Shown in pieces: positions 1 to 9,833 of a DNA stretch of 64,000 nt. The notes under the pieces are model-generated. The model did not search any database. It was given only the letters and a program-made list of their open reading frames with translations, and was not told the DNA's origin. Every line of letters begins with the position of its first letter. The stretch's first letter is position 1. Made by a program: the position numbers and the translations under genes. Source of the DNA: Saccharopolyspora dendranthemae (GTDB taxonomy: Bacteria > Actinomycetota > Actinomycetes > Mycobacteriales > Pseudonocardiaceae); assembly GCF_007829955.1 (NCBI RefSeq), contig NZ_VIWX01000003.1, forward strand, positions 62,001-126,000. Direction: 5' to 3'.

Positions 1-338
1 ACCTGCAACCCGATGGGAACGACCGGGTTCAGCGAGGTCAGCGGGTCCTGGAACACCATGCTCAGGTCCTTGCCCCGCCGGGCGTCGAGCTCCTTCTTGG
101 GCAGCTGCAGCAGATCCGCCCCGTCGAAGGACACCGACCCGGAGACCTCCGCACCGCGCGGCGGCAGCAAACCCATGATCGCCAGCGAGGTCACCGACTT
201 GCCGCAGCCGGACTCCCCGACCAGGCCGACGGTCTTGCCCGGCTCGACGTCGAAGGAGATCCCGTCGACCGCGGTCACCGGTGGCTCGCCCTTGCGGGCG
301 AAGACCACGGAGAGGTCGCGAACTTCCAGCAGTGCCAT
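1..338 (-). CDS. Oligopeptide/dipeptide ABC transporter ATP-binding protein (partial, C-terminus beyond window)
   Basis: N-terminal part of an OppD/DppD-type ATPase that powers peptide import with the two permeases encoded just upstream. Reading the minus strand gives an N-terminus beginning MALLEVRDLSVVFARKG, a Walker A region GESGCGKS, and a Q-loop segment MVFQDPLTSLNPV typical of peptide importers. The start at 338 is chosen because GGGGAG lies six bases upstream; another in-frame ATG at 344 would leave no spacer. The gene follows the OppC-type permease after 12 bases, so it is in the same operon. The Walker B and signature motifs lie outside the window. Confidence 0.9.
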   Translation of the reverse strand, partial: MALLEVRDLSVVFARKGEPPVTAVDGISFDVEPGKTVGLVGESGCGKSVTSLAIMGLLPPRGAEVSGSVSFDGADLLQLPKKELDARRGKDLSMVFQDPLTSLNPVVPIGLQ

Positions 339-350
339 TGCCATCTCCCC

Positions 351-1283
351 TTACCGGCGTCGCTTGGGATCCAGCGCGTCGCGCAACGACTCGCCGACCA
401 GCGTGAACCCGAAGGCGACCAGGATGATGCAACCCGCGGGCCAGAACGCCAGCTGCGGATGCGAATCGATGATGTTCTGCGCACCGCCGAGCATCTGGCC
501 CCATTCCGGCACCGAGTCGTCGGCAGCGCCCAGACCGAGGAACGACAGCGCGGCCGCGTCGATGATGGCCACCGCCAGCACCAGCGTGGCCTGCACGATC
601 ACCGGCCCGAGCGCGTTGGGGAGCATGTGCCGGAACACGATCGCGCTCTCCTTCACCCCGAGCGCCCGCGCCGCCAGCACGTGGTCGCTGGCTCGTTGCG
701 CCAGCATCGTGCCGCGCAGCAACCGCCCGAAGATCGGCACCTGCACGATCGCCACCGCGAGGATCACGGTGAACTGGGTCTGCTCGGCGAACAGCGCGCC
801 GATCGACACCGCCAGCAGGAGCGAAGGAACCGACAGCATCACGTCGGCGATCCGCATGACCAGCGAGTCCACCCAGCCGCCGAACGCGCCCGCGAGCAAG
901 CCGAGGACGAGGCCGCCACCGAGCCCGATCACCGTCGCCAGCACCGCCACCAGCAGCGTCTGCTGCGACCCCAGCAGGAGCCGGGACAGCAGGTCCCGGC
1001 CGTACTGGTCACCGCCGAGCGGGAATCCGGGCTGCGACGGAGGAATCGTGTTCTCCGCGCGGGAGACCTGCGATTCCAGCAGGCGCTGCGCCGGATCGTG
1101 CGGCGCCAGCAGCGGCGCCAGCAGGGCCAGCAGCACGAACGCCACGATGACCAGCGCACCCACGATGAACACCGGGTTGCGCCGCAGCCGGCGCCAGGCG
1201 GACGCCGCCAGGCTGACACCTGCGTCGGAGGCCGTGTCCGCCAGCGCGTCCAGCTTGTCCTTGCGCTGCGTGTTGAGCACCAT
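351..1283 (-). CDS. Peptide ABC transporter permease, OppC/DppC type
   Basis: 310-residue inner-membrane permease, the second of a heterodimeric channel for peptide import. After a cytoplasmic N-terminus with LRRNPVFIVGALVIVAF beginning the first membrane helix (about residues 35-58), a periplasmic loop follows, then about five more helices. The cytoplasmic EAA loop that contacts the ATPase is recognisable as ARALGVKESAIVFRHMLPN around residues 206-224. The C-terminus ends in a basic tail typical of the family. It begins six bases after the OppB-type gene ends and is followed 12 bases later by the ATPase gene, which indicates one transcript. Confidence 0.93.
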   Translation of the reverse strand: MVLNTQRKDKLDALADTASDAGVSLAASAWRRLRRNPVFIVGALVIVAFVLLALLAPLLAPHDPAQRLLESQVSRAENTIPPSQPGFPLGGDQYGRDLLSRLLLGSQQTLLVAVLATVIGLGGGLVLGLLAGAFGGWVDSLVMRIADVMLSVPSLLLAVSIGALFAEQTQFTVILAVAIVQVPIFGRLLRGTMLAQRASDHVLAARALGVKESAIVFRHMLPNALGPVIVQATLVLAVAIIDAAALSFLGLGAADDSVPEWGQMLGGAQNIIDSHPQLAFWPAGCIILVAFGFTLVGESLRDALDPKRRR

Positions 1284-1289
1284 CGTCCC

Positions 1290-2300
1290 TCACCGTGTCC
1301 GCAGTCGTGGGTCGATCAACGCGTACGAGAGGTCGACTACGAGGTTGACCAGCACGTAGACCATCGCGGAGGCGAGGATGACCACCTGGAGCACCGGGAA
1401 GTCCTTGCGCTCGAAGCCGATCGCGACCGCCTGCCCGACGCCCGCGATGTTGAACACCCTCTCGGTGAGCACCGCCCCCGCCAGCAGCGCACCGGTCTGC
1501 AGACCGATCGTCGTCACCACCGGGAGCATCGCGTTGTGCAGGATGTGCCTGCGCCGGATCACCATCTGCCCCAGGCCCTTCGCCCGCGCGGTGCGCACGT
1601 AGTCCTCGTCCATCACGTCGAGCACCGCGGCCCTGGTGATCCGGAAGATCACCGCGAACGGGATGGTGGACAGCGCGATGGCGGGCAGGATCAGGTGCAC
1701 GAACGCGTTCCAGGAGGCGTCCCACTCGCGGGTCAGCAGACCGTCGAGGATGTAGAAGCCGGTGACGCGGGTGGCGTTGATCGCCGAGTCCTGCCGCCCG
1801 GACGCGGGCAGCGCGCCGAGCTCGATGGCGAAGACGAACTTCAGCAGGAACGCCAGGAAGAACACCGGCACCGCCACGCCCACCAGCGACCAGGTGATGC
1901 TCAGGTTGTCCAGCCACCCGCCGCGCTTGCGGGCCGCGAGGTATCCCATCGGGATGCCGATCGCCACGGCCAGGATCAGCGCCAGGATCGACAGCTCCAG
2001 CGTCGCCGGGAAGCGCGTGACGAAGACGTCCAGCGCGGAGTCACCGCGCTGCACCCCGGTCGACGTGCCGAAATCACCGGTGACCGCCCGGCCCAGGAAC
2101 TTGAAGTACTGCACGAAGATCGGCTGGTCCAGCCCGAGAGCCTTCTCGAGCTGCTCCCGCGCCGCCGGTGTGGCGCGGTCGCCCAGCAACGCCGACACCG
2201 GCCCGCCCGGCAGCATGCGCAGCCAGCCGAACAGCAGCATCGACAGGACGAAGACGACCAGCACGAGCTGGCCCAGTCGTCGGACAGTGAAGCGGAGCAC
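1290..2300 (-). CDS. Peptide ABC transporter permease, OppB/DppB type
   Basis: 336-residue inner-membrane permease. The N-terminus LRFTVRRLGQLVLVVFVLSM is the characteristic first helix of the OppB family, followed by LRMLPGGP. The EAA motif reads RTARAKGLGQMVIRRRHILHN-like around residues 240-260, just before the last two helices. GTG start preceded by a G-rich Shine-Dalgarno stretch. It lies 83 bases after the substrate-binding protein gene, separated from it by a strong hairpin (see 2334-2377), and immediately precedes the OppC-type permease. Substrate could be peptides or related compounds; the sequence does not decide which. Confidence 0.93.
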   Translation of the reverse strand: MLRFTVRRLGQLVLVVFVLSMLLFGWLRMLPGGPVSALLGDRATPAAREQLEKALGLDQPIFVQYFKFLGRAVTGDFGTSTGVQRGDSALDVFVTRFPATLELSILALILAVAIGIPMGYLAARKRGGWLDNLSITWSLVGVAVPVFFLAFLLKFVFAIELGALPASGRQDSAINATRVTGFYILDGLLTREWDASWNAFVHLILPAIALSTIPFAVIFRITRAAVLDVMDEDYVRTARAKGLGQMVIRRRHILHNAMLPVVTTIGLQTGALLAGAVLTERVFNIAGVGQAVAIGFERKDFPVLQVVILASAMVYVLVNLVVDLSYALIDPRLRTR

Positions 2301-2333
2301 GCGAAAACCCCCGTGTTCAAATCAGCGAGCCCA

Positions 2334-2377
2334 GGCGCCCGCGCGGAACCGGCCGCACCGGCCCCGCGCGGAGCGCC
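2334..2377 (-). terminator. Intercistronic GC-rich hairpin between binding-protein and permease genes
   Basis: An imperfect inverted repeat with outer arms GGCGCCCGCGCGG and CCGCGCGGAGCGCC and an inner CCGG/CCGG pair begins seven bases after the stop codon of the binding-protein gene. There is no U-run, so it is more likely an RNA-stabilising or attenuating stem than a full terminator. Such a stem would raise the yield of the binding protein over the permeases, as is common in peptide importers. Confidence 0.5.
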
Positions 2378-2383
2378 GGAGGA

Positions 2384-4078
2384 TCACTGCTCCGAGACGC
2401 TCACCGAAGCGAACTCTTCGGCGGTCAGCGGAGAGGTCACCAGACCCTGGACTCGGGGGCTCGTCACGATCGCCGGCGGCGAGTGCGACAGCGGGACCGC
2501 GGGCAGGTACTCGGACAGCAGCTTGCGGTTGATGTCCTGGTACATCGAGGTGCGCTTGGCCTCGTCCGGCTCGGAGTCGGCCGCCCGCAGCTGCGCCGCC
2601 AGGTCCTCGCCCCACGGGGCGCCCGCGGTGTAGAAGCGGTTGGTCGGCGTGCCGAAGAAGGTGCCGATGAAGTTGTCCGGCGTGTTGTAGTCACCGGTCC
2701 AGCCGAGCAGGAAGATGTCGGCCTTGGCGTTGTCGACGTCGTCGATGTAGCCGCCGTTCCACGGCTTGCTCACCGGGTTGACGGTGATGCCCGCTTCGCG
2801 CAGGTCCTCGGCGAGGGCGTTGTAGATGCCCTGCGGGTCCGGCATGTAGGGCCGGGTGACCTCGGTCGGCCAGTAGAAGTTCACCGTCAGGTTCGACGCG
2901 CCCGCTTCGGCGAGCAGCTGCTTGGCCTTGGCCGGGTCGTGCGGGTACTGCTGCACGTCCTTGGCGTAGCCGTCCACGTTCTCCGGGTAGTACTGGGTGG
3001 CCACCGACGCGCCTTCCGGCAGGTTGGCCTTGACCAGGGTCTCGCGGTCCACCGCGTGCGCCAGCGCCTGCCGCACCTTGAGGTTCTGCAGCGCCGGGTT
3101 GTTCTTCTGGGTGATCCCCAGGTACATGATGTTGAACGGGTCGCGGACCTGGACGTTGTTGCCCGCTTCGCGCAGCGCCTTGAGGTCCGCGGCGTTGGGC
3201 AGGTCGTACCCGTCGATCGAGCCGGACTCCAGCTCCTGCTTGCGGACCGTCTCGTCCGGGATGATCCGGAAGATCAGCTCGTTGAGCTTGGTCTTCTCAC
3301 CCCAGTAACCGTCGTTGCGGACCAGCTTGATGGTGCCGTTGGACTGGTCGTAGGAGTCGAACTTGAACGGCCCGGTGCCGGTCGGGTGGGACTTGGAGTA
3401 CTCGGGGTAGACGAAGCTGTCGCCCTGCGCCTTGACGTCGTTGGCCTTGTACTGCTCCATCGCCGTCGGCGACTGCATGCTGAACGACGGGAGACCCAGC
3501 AGGTCGGGGAACTTCGAGGTCGCCCGGGTCAGGTGCACGACAGCGGTCGTGGGGTCCGGGTTCTCGCAGTTCTGGAACAACGAGGGGGCCTTGCCGTCGG
3601 CGAAGCCGCCGAAGTTCTCGATCCAGTAGTAGGACAGCGCGTTGTTCTGCCCGGCCCCGGTCTGGTTGTACCAGCGCTGGAAGTTCTTGCAGACCGCGTC
3701 GGAGTTGAAGTCCGTGCCGTCGTGGAACTTCACGCCGTTGCGCAGCTTGAACGTCCAGGTCTTGCCGTCCGGGGTGTGCTCCCAGCTCTCGGCCAGCGCC
3801 GGTTCGACGTCGACCGAACCCGGCTTGAAGTCGACCAGACCCTCCATCATCTGGCGCGTGACGCGGAAGGTCTCGCCGTCAGAGGCGTAGAAGGGGTCGA
3901 AGAGGTCCGGAGCACCCGCTGCACCGAAGGTGAGGGTGCCTCCTTCTCCGCCGCCCGAGCCGCGTTCGGATTGCGCGCAGCCCGCCAGGGACGCAGCCGT
4001 GGTGAAGGCGATGCCGACGGTGATGATCCGGCGCAAGGAGCGGGTTCCGCTTCGCCGCGCCGATGGAGCTCTACTCAT
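2384..4078 (-). CDS. Oligopeptide ABC transporter substrate-binding lipoprotein
   Basis: 564-residue extracytoplasmic solute-binding protein of family 5 (SBP_bac_5). A basic N-region with twin arginine-like pairs and a hydrophobic stretch ends in a lipobox SLAGC, so Cys34 is the predicted lipidated residue. The mature part shows the usual family blocks, such as LAESWEHTPDGKTWTFKLRNGVKFHDG near residues 90-115 and PVPLSHSPP near the C-terminus. First gene of the operon with two permeases and an ATPase downstream. ATG start at 4078; a GGTGGG stretch lies about eight bases upstream. Confidence 0.95.
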   Translation of the reverse strand: MSRAPSARRSGTRSLRRIITVGIAFTTAASLAGCAQSERGSGGGEGGTLTFGAAGAPDLFDPFYASDGETFRVTRQMMEGLVDFKPGSVDVEPALAESWEHTPDGKTWTFKLRNGVKFHDGTDFNSDAVCKNFQRWYNQTGAGQNNALSYYWIENFGGFADGKAPSLFQNCENPDPTTAVVHLTRATSKFPDLLGLPSFSMQSPTAMEQYKANDVKAQGDSFVYPEYSKSHPTGTGPFKFDSYDQSNGTIKLVRNDGYWGEKTKLNELIFRIIPDETVRKQELESGSIDGYDLPNAADLKALREAGNNVQVRDPFNIMYLGITQKNNPALQNLKVRQALAHAVDRETLVKANLPEGASVATQYYPENVDGYAKDVQQYPHDPAKAKQLLAEAGASNLTVNFYWPTEVTRPYMPDPQGIYNALAEDLREAGITVNPVSKPWNGGYIDDVDNAKADIFLLGWTGDYNTPDNFIGTFFGTPTNRFYTAGAPWGEDLAAQLRAADSEPDEAKRTSMYQDINRKLLSEYLPAVPLSHSPPAIVTSPRVQGLVTSPLTAEEFASVSVSEQ

Positions 4079-4320
4079 TGGATTTACCCACCCGTTTTGT
4101 GTCCATAGGTAGCAGAGTTCCGTGAGAGTAACCCTCGAAAGGAGGGGAATGGAACAAACAAGGTTACGATCGCGCTACTTAGGCGATCCTTAGCGAACGG
4201 GGAGCAATCGGACAGAAGAAGGGACTTGTCAGAACTGCGAGTTCTCCGCTAGGCGCGGGCGAATAGAGGAAGGAATCGTCCCAGTCAAGACCCTGGCGAC
4301 TTGTTTCCTCGGACACGAAG
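4079..4320. promoter_or_regulatory. Upstream region of the peptide-importer operon
   Basis: The 328 bases between the binding-protein gene and recR hold no credible gene. The promoter of the importer operon must lie here on the minus strand, but no convincing -35/-10 pair or operator palindrome was found. Confidence 0.4.
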
Positions 4321-4366
4321 ACGGCGCCTGACCTCCCGAGAGTCCGAGAAGAAAGGCGCCGCCGTT
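4321..4366 (-). terminator. Putative terminator after recR
   Basis: Inverted repeat CGGCGCC (4322-4328) and GGCGCCG (4355-4361) with a 26-base loop, located about 40 bases downstream of the recR stop codon. The stem is short and no clear U-run follows, so this is tentative. Confidence 0.35.
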
Positions 4367-4406
4367 CTCGCTATTGATTTGTTCGCGTTTTAAACGTTCG
4401 CGCGTA

Positions 4407-5003
4407 CTACATCGAACGCCGACCGGACAGCGCCCGGCCGAGCGTCAATTCATCGGCGAACTCGAGGTCGCCACCCATCGGCAGTCCGGAAGCGAGCCGC
4501 GTGACGTTCAGACCCGGGAAGTCGCGCAACATCCGCACCAAATACGTCGCGGTCGCCTCGCCCTCGGTGTTCGGGTCCGTCGCGACGATCACCTCGCTGA
4601 TCTCGTCGGTCCCGATCCGCGCCAGCAGCTCCCGGACGCGGAGCTGATCCGGTCCGACGCCCGACAGCGGATCCAGCGCACCACCGAGCACGTGGTAGCG
4701 GCCCTTGAACTCGCGGGTGCGCTCCACCGCGAGCACGTCCTTGGGCTCCTCCACCACGCAGACCAGCGTCTTGTCCCGCCGGGCGTCCCGGCAGATGCGG
4801 CAGGTCGTCTCCTCGGAGACGTTGCCGCAGACGTCGCAGAACACCACGCCCTCCTTGACCTGCTGCAGGACCTCCTGCAAGCGGGTCACGTCCGCCGGCT
4901 CGGCGGCCAGCAGGTGGAAGGCGATGCGCTGCGCGCTCTTCGGACCGATGCCGGGAAGCCGTCCCAGCTCATCGATCAAATCCTGTACCGGACCCTCGTA
5001 CAC
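4407..5003 (-). CDS. recR: Recombination protein RecR
   Basis: 198-residue RecR, which with RecF and RecO loads RecA on gapped DNA during recombinational repair. The helix-hairpin-helix [20 protein letters not shown] occupies residues 13-32. The zinc finger uses Cys56, Cys59, Cys68 and Cys71, followed by the Toprim domain ([16 protein letters not shown] onwards). The GTG at 5003 gives the family's usual N-terminus [14 protein letters not shown] and length; the open frame runs further upstream, but that part has no family match and overlaps ybaB. It lies 16 bases after ybaB, the usual partner. Confidence 0.97.
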   Translation of the reverse strand: MYEGPVQDLIDELGRLPGIGPKSAQRIAFHLLAAEPADVTRLQEVLQQVKEGVVFCDVCGNVSEETTCRICRDARRDKTLVCVVEEPKDVLAVERTREFKGRYHVLGGALDPLSGVGPDQLRVRELLARIGTDEISEVIVATDPNTEGEATATYLVRMLRDFPGLNVTRLASGLPMGGDLEFADELTLGRALSGRRSM

Positions 5004-5019
5004 GTCGACTCGCCTCGAA

Positions 5020-5364
5020 TCACATGCCCGGCAGGCCGAGGTCGCCCAGGCCGCCGCCCAGACCACCCGTCAGCGGACCCATCTTCTGGGCCTGCATCTC
5101 CTGCGCGGCGCGGTTGGCATCGCGAACGGCCGCGACGACCAGGTCCGCGAGCGTCTCGGTGTCCTCCGGATCGGCCGCCTTCGGGTCGATCACCAGACCC
5201 TTGAGCTCACCGGCACCGGTGACCGTCGCGGTCACCAGCCCACCGCTGGCGCTCCCGGTGACCTCCGCATCGGCGAGCTCCTGCTGCGCAGACATCAGCT
5301 GCTCCTGCATCTTCTGCGCCTGTTCCATGATCTCTTGCATGTTCGGCTGGCCACCTGGCTGCAC
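5020..5364 (-). CDS. ybaB: YbaB/EbfC family nucleoid-associated protein
   Basis: 114-residue DNA-binding nucleoid protein, usually co-transcribed with recR. The core [19 protein letters not shown] forms the first helix, and [29 protein letters not shown] is the conserved C-terminal block. A glycine- and leucine-rich tail ends the protein. The start is the GTG at 5364 because GAGGAGGAG lies six bases upstream and it gives the actinobacterial N-terminus [11 protein letters not shown] longer open frame upstream runs antisense to the S9 peptidase gene and is not coding. Confidence 0.95.
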   Translation of the reverse strand: MQPGGQPNMQEIMEQAQKMQEQLMSAQQELADAEVTGSASGGLVTATVTGAGELKGLVIDPKAADPEDTETLADLVVAAVRDANRAAQEMQAQKMGPLTGGLGGGLGDLGLPGM

Positions 5365-5559
5365 CGTTGACTCCTCCTCGCCCGGGTCAGTACCCCTGCG
5401 CGGGGCACAAGACCAGCGTAGAGGGTGTCCCGTTCCCGGTCCGAACTCACCTTGCGGAGCGTCCGGGTGGACAACAGCGGCGCCGCGGGGTGGCTGCACC
5501 CCTCGGACGGGCTCCTCCCGCTCTTGGTCGGTCATCACACGACGTGAAAGGCTGATCAC

Positions 5560-7362
5560 GTGACGCTGGACATCACGCGGCTGCTGGAGCTGACCACCTG
5601 GCGGGCGTTCGACGTGGCCGATGACGGACGGGTGCTCGCAGGCTGCGACGAGTCCGGATCCGTGCAACTCGTGGAGCTCACCGACGACCGGCGCACCGAG
5701 CTGACGGCCCTGCCGGGGGCGGTGACCGGGCGCTACCTGCCCGGCGAGCGCGCCGTGGTGGTGCAGCACGACAGCGACGGCGACGAGCGCGGCCAGCTCT
5801 CGCTGCTGCGCCTCGACGATCGCCGGACCAGGCCCGCCCGGCTGTCCGAGCTGGAACCGCTGGTCCGCGACACGGACCACGTGCACCGGCTGCTCGACGT
5901 GCTCCCCGGCCGCATCGTCTACGCCACCAACCGCCGCAACGGCGTCGACTTCGACGTGGTGATCCGCAGCGTCGTCACCGGCGAGGAACACGTCCTCTAC
6001 GACGGCGGCGGGATGGTCGCCGAGGTCTCCCTCTCCCCGGACTCGCGCTTCGCCGGAATCACCGTGCCCGCCGCGAAACCCCTGTCGGACCAGGTGATCC
6101 TGGCCGACACCATGCCCGAGACGGGTGCCGACCGGCTGCGCGAGATCACCGCCCACGACGAGGACGGCCGCCACCTGCTGCCCGGCTGGCACGCCGACGG
6201 GCTGGTCGTGACCAGCGATGCGGGGCGTGACCACACCGGCATCGCGCGGCTGGACCCGCGCACCGGCGAGCGGACGTGGCTGATCACCTCCCCCTCACAC
6301 GACCTCACCGGCCGGGTGTCACCGAACGGGCGGACCCTCCTGGTCTGGGCCGCCGTCGACGGATCGCACCGGCCCGCGCTGCACGACGCGGCGACCGGCG
6401 AACACCTGAGGGACCTCGTGCTGCCGACCGAGGGCTGGTGCGGCCACCCGCTGCCCGAACCCGTCTGGTCGCCGGACTCGCGGTTCGCGGCGATCTCCTT
6501 CAGCTCCCCCACCGCTCCCGGGGACGTGCTGCTCGCCGACACCGCCACCGGGACCTGCACACCGCTCACCTTCTCGGCCGCGCAACTGGCCGGCGAGCGC
6601 CTGGCCGAACCGAGCGTGCACCGGGTTCCCGCCCGGGACGGCCAGCAGATCCCGTGCTTCCGCTACTCCCCCGCCGAGCCGGACGGCTCGGCGGTGCTGC
6701 TCATCCACGGCGGGCCGGAGAGCCAGTCGGTGCGCGCCTTCAACCCGGTGGTGCAGGCGATGGTCGCGCAAGGCCACTCGGTGCTGGTCCCCAACGTCCG
6801 CGGCTCCACCGGCTACGGCAAGGACTGGTACTCGGCCGACGACGCCCGCAATCGCCTCGAATCCGTCGACGACCTCGCCGACCTGCACCGGTGGCTGCCC
6901 GCGGTGGGCGTGGACCCGTCGCGGGCGGCGCTGTGGGGCGGTTCCTACGGCGGCTACATGGTGCTGGCCGGGCTCGCCTTCCAACCCGAGCTGTGGGCCG
7001 CCGGGGTCGACATCGTCGGCATCTCGTCGCTGGTGACGTTCCTGGAGAACACCGCGCCCTACCGCCGGGCGCACCGGGAACGCGAGTACGGGAGTCTCGC
7101 CACCGACGCGGACTTCCTGCGCGAGGCGTCCCCGCTGACCCGCGCTTCGGCCATCACCGCACCGCTGTTCGTGCTGCACGGCGCCAACGATCCGCGAGTT
7201 CCGCTGACCGAGGCCGAGCAGATCGTGGAAGTGTTGCGCGCCAACGAGGTTCCGTGCGAGTTCCACGTCTATCCCGACGAGGGGCACGGTCTGGCCAAGC
7301 GCTCCAACCGCTTGGACGCCTACCCGAAGGCGCTCGACTTCCTGGCCCGCCGCCTCGGCTGA
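5560..7362 (+). CDS. S9 (prolyl oligopeptidase family) serine peptidase
   Basis: 600-residue alpha/beta-hydrolase peptidase with an N-terminal beta-propeller-like half and a C-terminal catalytic domain. The nucleophile elbow GGSYGGYMV places Ser462. Asp544 (HGANDPRVP) and His576 (DEGHGLAK) complete the triad. The oxyanion region HGGPESQ precedes it. No signal peptide, so it is likely cytoplasmic and acts on short peptides or acyl-peptides. GTG start with GAAAGG upstream. It is transcribed divergently from ybaB-recR and convergently with dnaX, whose stop lies seven bases away. It interrupts the common dnaX-ybaB-recR arrangement. Confidence 0.92.
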   Translation: MTLDITRLLELTTWRAFDVADDGRVLAGCDESGSVQLVELTDDRRTELTALPGAVTGRYLPGERAVVVQHDSDGDERGQLSLLRLDDRRTRPARLSELEPLVRDTDHVHRLLDVLPGRIVYATNRRNGVDFDVVIRSVVTGEEHVLYDGGGMVAEVSLSPDSRFAGITVPAAKPLSDQVILADTMPETGADRLREITAHDEDGRHLLPGWHADGLVVTSDAGRDHTGIARLDPRTGERTWLITSPSHDLTGRVSPNGRTLLVWAAVDGSHRPALHDAATGEHLRDLVLPTEGWCGHPLPEPVWSPDSRFAAISFSSPTAPGDVLLADTATGTCTPLTFSAAQLAGERLAEPSVHRVPARDGQQIPCFRYSPAEPDGSAVLLIHGGPESQSVRAFNPVVQAMVAQGHSVLVPNVRGSTGYGKDWYSADDARNRLESVDDLADLHRWLPAVGVDPSRAALWGGSYGGYMVLAGLAFQPELWAAGVDIVGISSLVTFLENTAPYRRAHREREYGSLATDADFLREASPLTRASAITAPLFVLHGANDPRVPLTEAEQIVEVLRANEVPCEFHVYPDEGHGLAKRSNRLDAYPKALDFLARRLG

Positions 7363-7368
7363 GGCTTC

Positions 7369-9675
7369 TCAGCCCTCGATGCGGCGGGCGCCCAGCTCCC
7401 GCTCGAAGAGCTCGACCGCGGCCCTGTCCGGGTCGCGACCGACGCGCGCGCCCGCCTCCAGCGGGGACGACTCGGCCAGCATCGACTCCGGGTCCTCATC
7501 GTCCGGCGGCGCCGGGGGCTGCGGCTCCGCGCGCTTGGGCTCCGGGCGCTGCGGATCCGCCGGAGGCGGCGGCACGTCGTCCGGCGGGGGCTCCTCGTCC
7601 GGAGGTTCCGGCGGGGGCGGGATGTCATCGGGCTCCGGTGTGCGCGGAATGGAACCACCTCGCGCACCGCCGGTGCTGCGCTGCTGCGCGCCGCCGCCCC
7701 GGCCGTTGCTGCCGTTGCTCGCGCCCTGCCCGTTGCTCTGCCCGTTGCCGCTGGAGGGCTTCGGCTCCTGCGGGCGCTGCTCGGCGGCGGGCTCCGGGCG
7801 CTGCGGACGCTGCGGTGGTTGCGGCGGCTGCTTCGGCGCTGCCGGGCGGGCCGGCGGGGCGGCCCCGCCCTCGACGCACTGGATGTCCCACTCGCCGCCG
7901 ACGACCTCGCGCAGCGATTCCCGGACGAAGTCCAGTCGCCGCTGCTGCGCGAGCTGCTTGACCAGCCCTGACGTCGGCATCGACAGCACCAGGACGCCAT
8001 CGTTGAGGTCCTGCACGGTGGCGTTGAGCAGCAAGGCCTGCGTCGGCCGGTTCCGCTTCGCGACGCCTTGCAGCACGTCGGTCCACACCCGCCGCACCGC
8101 GGCCGCGTCGAAGCCGCTCGGGGCCGAAGCCGCGGGCTGCGCGGGCTCCGAAGCCGCGGGCTGCGCGGGCTCCGAAGCCGGTTCGGGCGATTGCTGCGGC
8201 TCGGGGCGCTGCGGCTCGGCCGGGCGCTGGGTCTGCGCCGGCTGGGCCGGTGCCGGTTGCGCCGGCTGAGCTGGAGCGGCTTGGGCCGGTGCCGGTGGGG
8301 CTGCGGGCGTCGATTCGGCCTGCGCGGCTGGGCGCTGCGGCGCGGCCTTCTCCTGCGCAGCAGGGGTTTCCGGCTCCGCGGGCGCCTCGGCCTGCTGGGC
8401 GGTGTCAGCGGCGGCCCGCTCGTGCGGTCGCTGGAAGACCCGCTTCGGCTTGTCGCCGTCACCCGAAACCGCAGCAGGAGCACCGGGTTCCGCGGCCGGA
8501 GCGTCGCCCGGCGCGATCGTCATCCGGCGCTCGACGCGCTCGATCCGTTGCAGCAGAGCGGTTTCCGAGTCCGACACGGCCGGCAGCAGCATCCGCGCGC
8601 ACAGCAGTTCCAGCAGCAGGCGCGGTGCGGTGGCGCCGCGCATCTCGGAGAGTCCGGTGTGGACGATCTCGGCGAACCGGGACAGCGTGGCCGCGCCCAG
8701 CTGCTCGGCCTGCTGCTGCATCCGGGTCAGCTCGTCGCCCGCGGTCTCCACCAGGCCGCGCGCGCCCGCGTCCGGAACCGAGCTGAGCAGCACCAGGTCG
8801 CGCAGGCGGTCGAGCAGGTCGGAGCCGAAGCGACGCGGGTCGTGCCCGGCTTCGACCAGCCGCTCGACCGTGCCGTAGACCGACGCGGCGTCGCCCGCCG
8901 CGAGGGCGTCGACCATGTCGTCGATCAGCGCGACGTCGGTGACCCCGAGCAGCGCGACGGCGCGCTCGTAGGTGACGCCCTCGTCCCCGGCGCCCGCCAG
9001 CAGCTGGTCGAACACGCTCAGGGTGTCGCGCGCCGAACCGCCACCGGCCCGGATGACCAGCGGGAACACCGCGGGCTCGACCGTCACGCCCTCGTCGGTG
9101 CAGATCCGCTCCACCAGCTCGCGCATCACGCCCGGCGGCATCAGCCGGAACGGGTAGTGGTGCGTCCGAGAGCGGATGGTGGTCAGCACCTTGTCCGGCT
9201 CGGTGGTGGCGAACACGAAGATCAGGTGTTCCGGAGGCTCCTCGACGATCTTCAGCAGAGCGTTGAAGCCCTGCGTGGTGACCATGTGGGCCTCGTCGAT
9301 GATGAAGATCCGGTACCGCGACTGGGCCGGCGCGAAGAACGCGCGGTCCCGCAGCTCGCGGGTGTCGTCGACACCGCCGTGGCTGGCCGCGTCGAGCTCG
9401 ACGACGTCGACGCTGCCGCCCCCTTCGGGAGCGAGCGACACGCAGGAGTCGCACTCACCGCACGGATCCGCCGTCGGCCCCTGCGCGCAGTTCAGCGACC
9501 GGGCCAGGATGCGCGCGCTGGAGGTCTTGCCGCAGCCGCGCGGGCCCGAGAACAGGTAGGCGTGGTTGATCCGCCCGGCGGCCAGCGCCGTCCGCAACGG
9601 CTCGGTGACGTGTTCCTGCCCGGCGACCTCAGCGAAGGTCGCCGGACGGTACTTGCGGTAAAGGGCGAGCGCCAC
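7369..9675 (-). CDS. dnaX: DNA polymerase III subunit gamma/tau
   Basis: 768-residue clamp-loader ATPase. Walker A GPRGCGKT at residues 44-51, zinc-binding Cys63/72/75/78, Walker B region IFIIDEAH near 123-130, and the SRC-like arginine-finger region follow. After the AAA+ and lid domains (to about residue 370) comes a very long Pro/Ala/Gln/Glu-rich tail, including tandem SEPAQPAA units, with a tau-like patch (FDAAAVRRVWTDVLQGVAK onwards) inside it. The GTG at 9675 gives the conserved start VALALYRKYRPATF; the upstream extension in frame overlaps the SRP RNA gene and is rejected. Confidence 0.96.
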   Translation of the reverse strand: MALALYRKYRPATFAEVAGQEHVTEPLRTALAAGRINHAYLFSGPRGCGKTSSARILARSLNCAQGPTADPCGECDSCVSLAPEGGGSVDVVELDAASHGGVDDTRELRDRAFFAPAQSRYRIFIIDEAHMVTTQGFNALLKIVEEPPEHLIFVFATTEPDKVLTTIRSRTHHYPFRLMPPGVMRELVERICTDEGVTVEPAVFPLVIRAGGGSARDTLSVFDQLLAGAGDEGVTYERAVALLGVTDVALIDDMVDALAAGDAASVYGTVERLVEAGHDPRRFGSDLLDRLRDLVLLSSVPDAGARGLVETAGDELTRMQQQAEQLGAATLSRFAEIVHTGLSEMRGATAPRLLLELLCARMLLPAVSDSETALLQRIERVERRMTIAPGDAPAAEPGAPAAVSGDGDKPKRVFQRPHERAAADTAQQAEAPAEPETPAAQEKAAPQRPAAQAESTPAAPPAPAQAAPAQPAQPAPAQPAQTQRPAEPQRPEPQQSPEPASEPAQPAASEPAQPAASAPSGFDAAAVRRVWTDVLQGVAKRNRPTQALLLNATVQDLNDGVLVLSMPTSGLVKQLAQQRRLDFVRESLREVVGGEWDIQCVEGGAAPPARPAAPKQPPQPPQRPQRPEPAAEQRPQEPKPSSGNGQSNGQGASNGSNGRGGGAQQRSTGGARGGSIPRTPEPDDIPPPPEPPDEEPPPDDVPPPPADPQRPEPKRAEPQPPAPPDDEDPESMLAESSPLEAGARVGRDPDRAAVELFERELGARRIEG

Positions 9676-9740
9676 GGTCGGAACCCTACGCGGTCGGACT
9701 GACAACTCGGACCAGGGTGAGCTTCCCCTGGAAAGTAAGG

Positions 9741-9833
9741 GGACCCCGTGCACCCGTCAGAGCCCGCTTACCCTTGCTGCCTTCCGGCCCTGGGGGAGTT
9801 CACAGGATGGACGCCGCACGAGGTCCACGGACA
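9741..9833 (-). ncRNA. ffs: Bacterial small SRP RNA (4.5S RNA)
   Basis: The minus strand carries the conserved apical and internal-loop sequence GCCGGAAGGCAGCAAGGGTA, the binding site for Ffh. The flanks pair as a long stem: GGACCTCGTGC on the 5' side with GCACGGGGTCC on the 3' side. Size of about 90-97 nt fits the small bacterial type. Ends are approximate. It lies just upstream of dnaX, as in many actinobacteria. Confidence 0.93.

Noticed and set aside
459..2633. Long plus-strand open frame (724 codons) over the peptide permease genes
   Set aside because: Antisense to two clear permease genes; sequence is Arg/His/Gln-rich low complexity typical of shadow frames in high-GC DNA.
7625..8360. 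Repeats within dnaX (Pro/Ala/Gln/Glu units) as a mobile or structural repeat
   Set aside because: They are in frame and encode the disordered linker common in actinobacterial DnaX.
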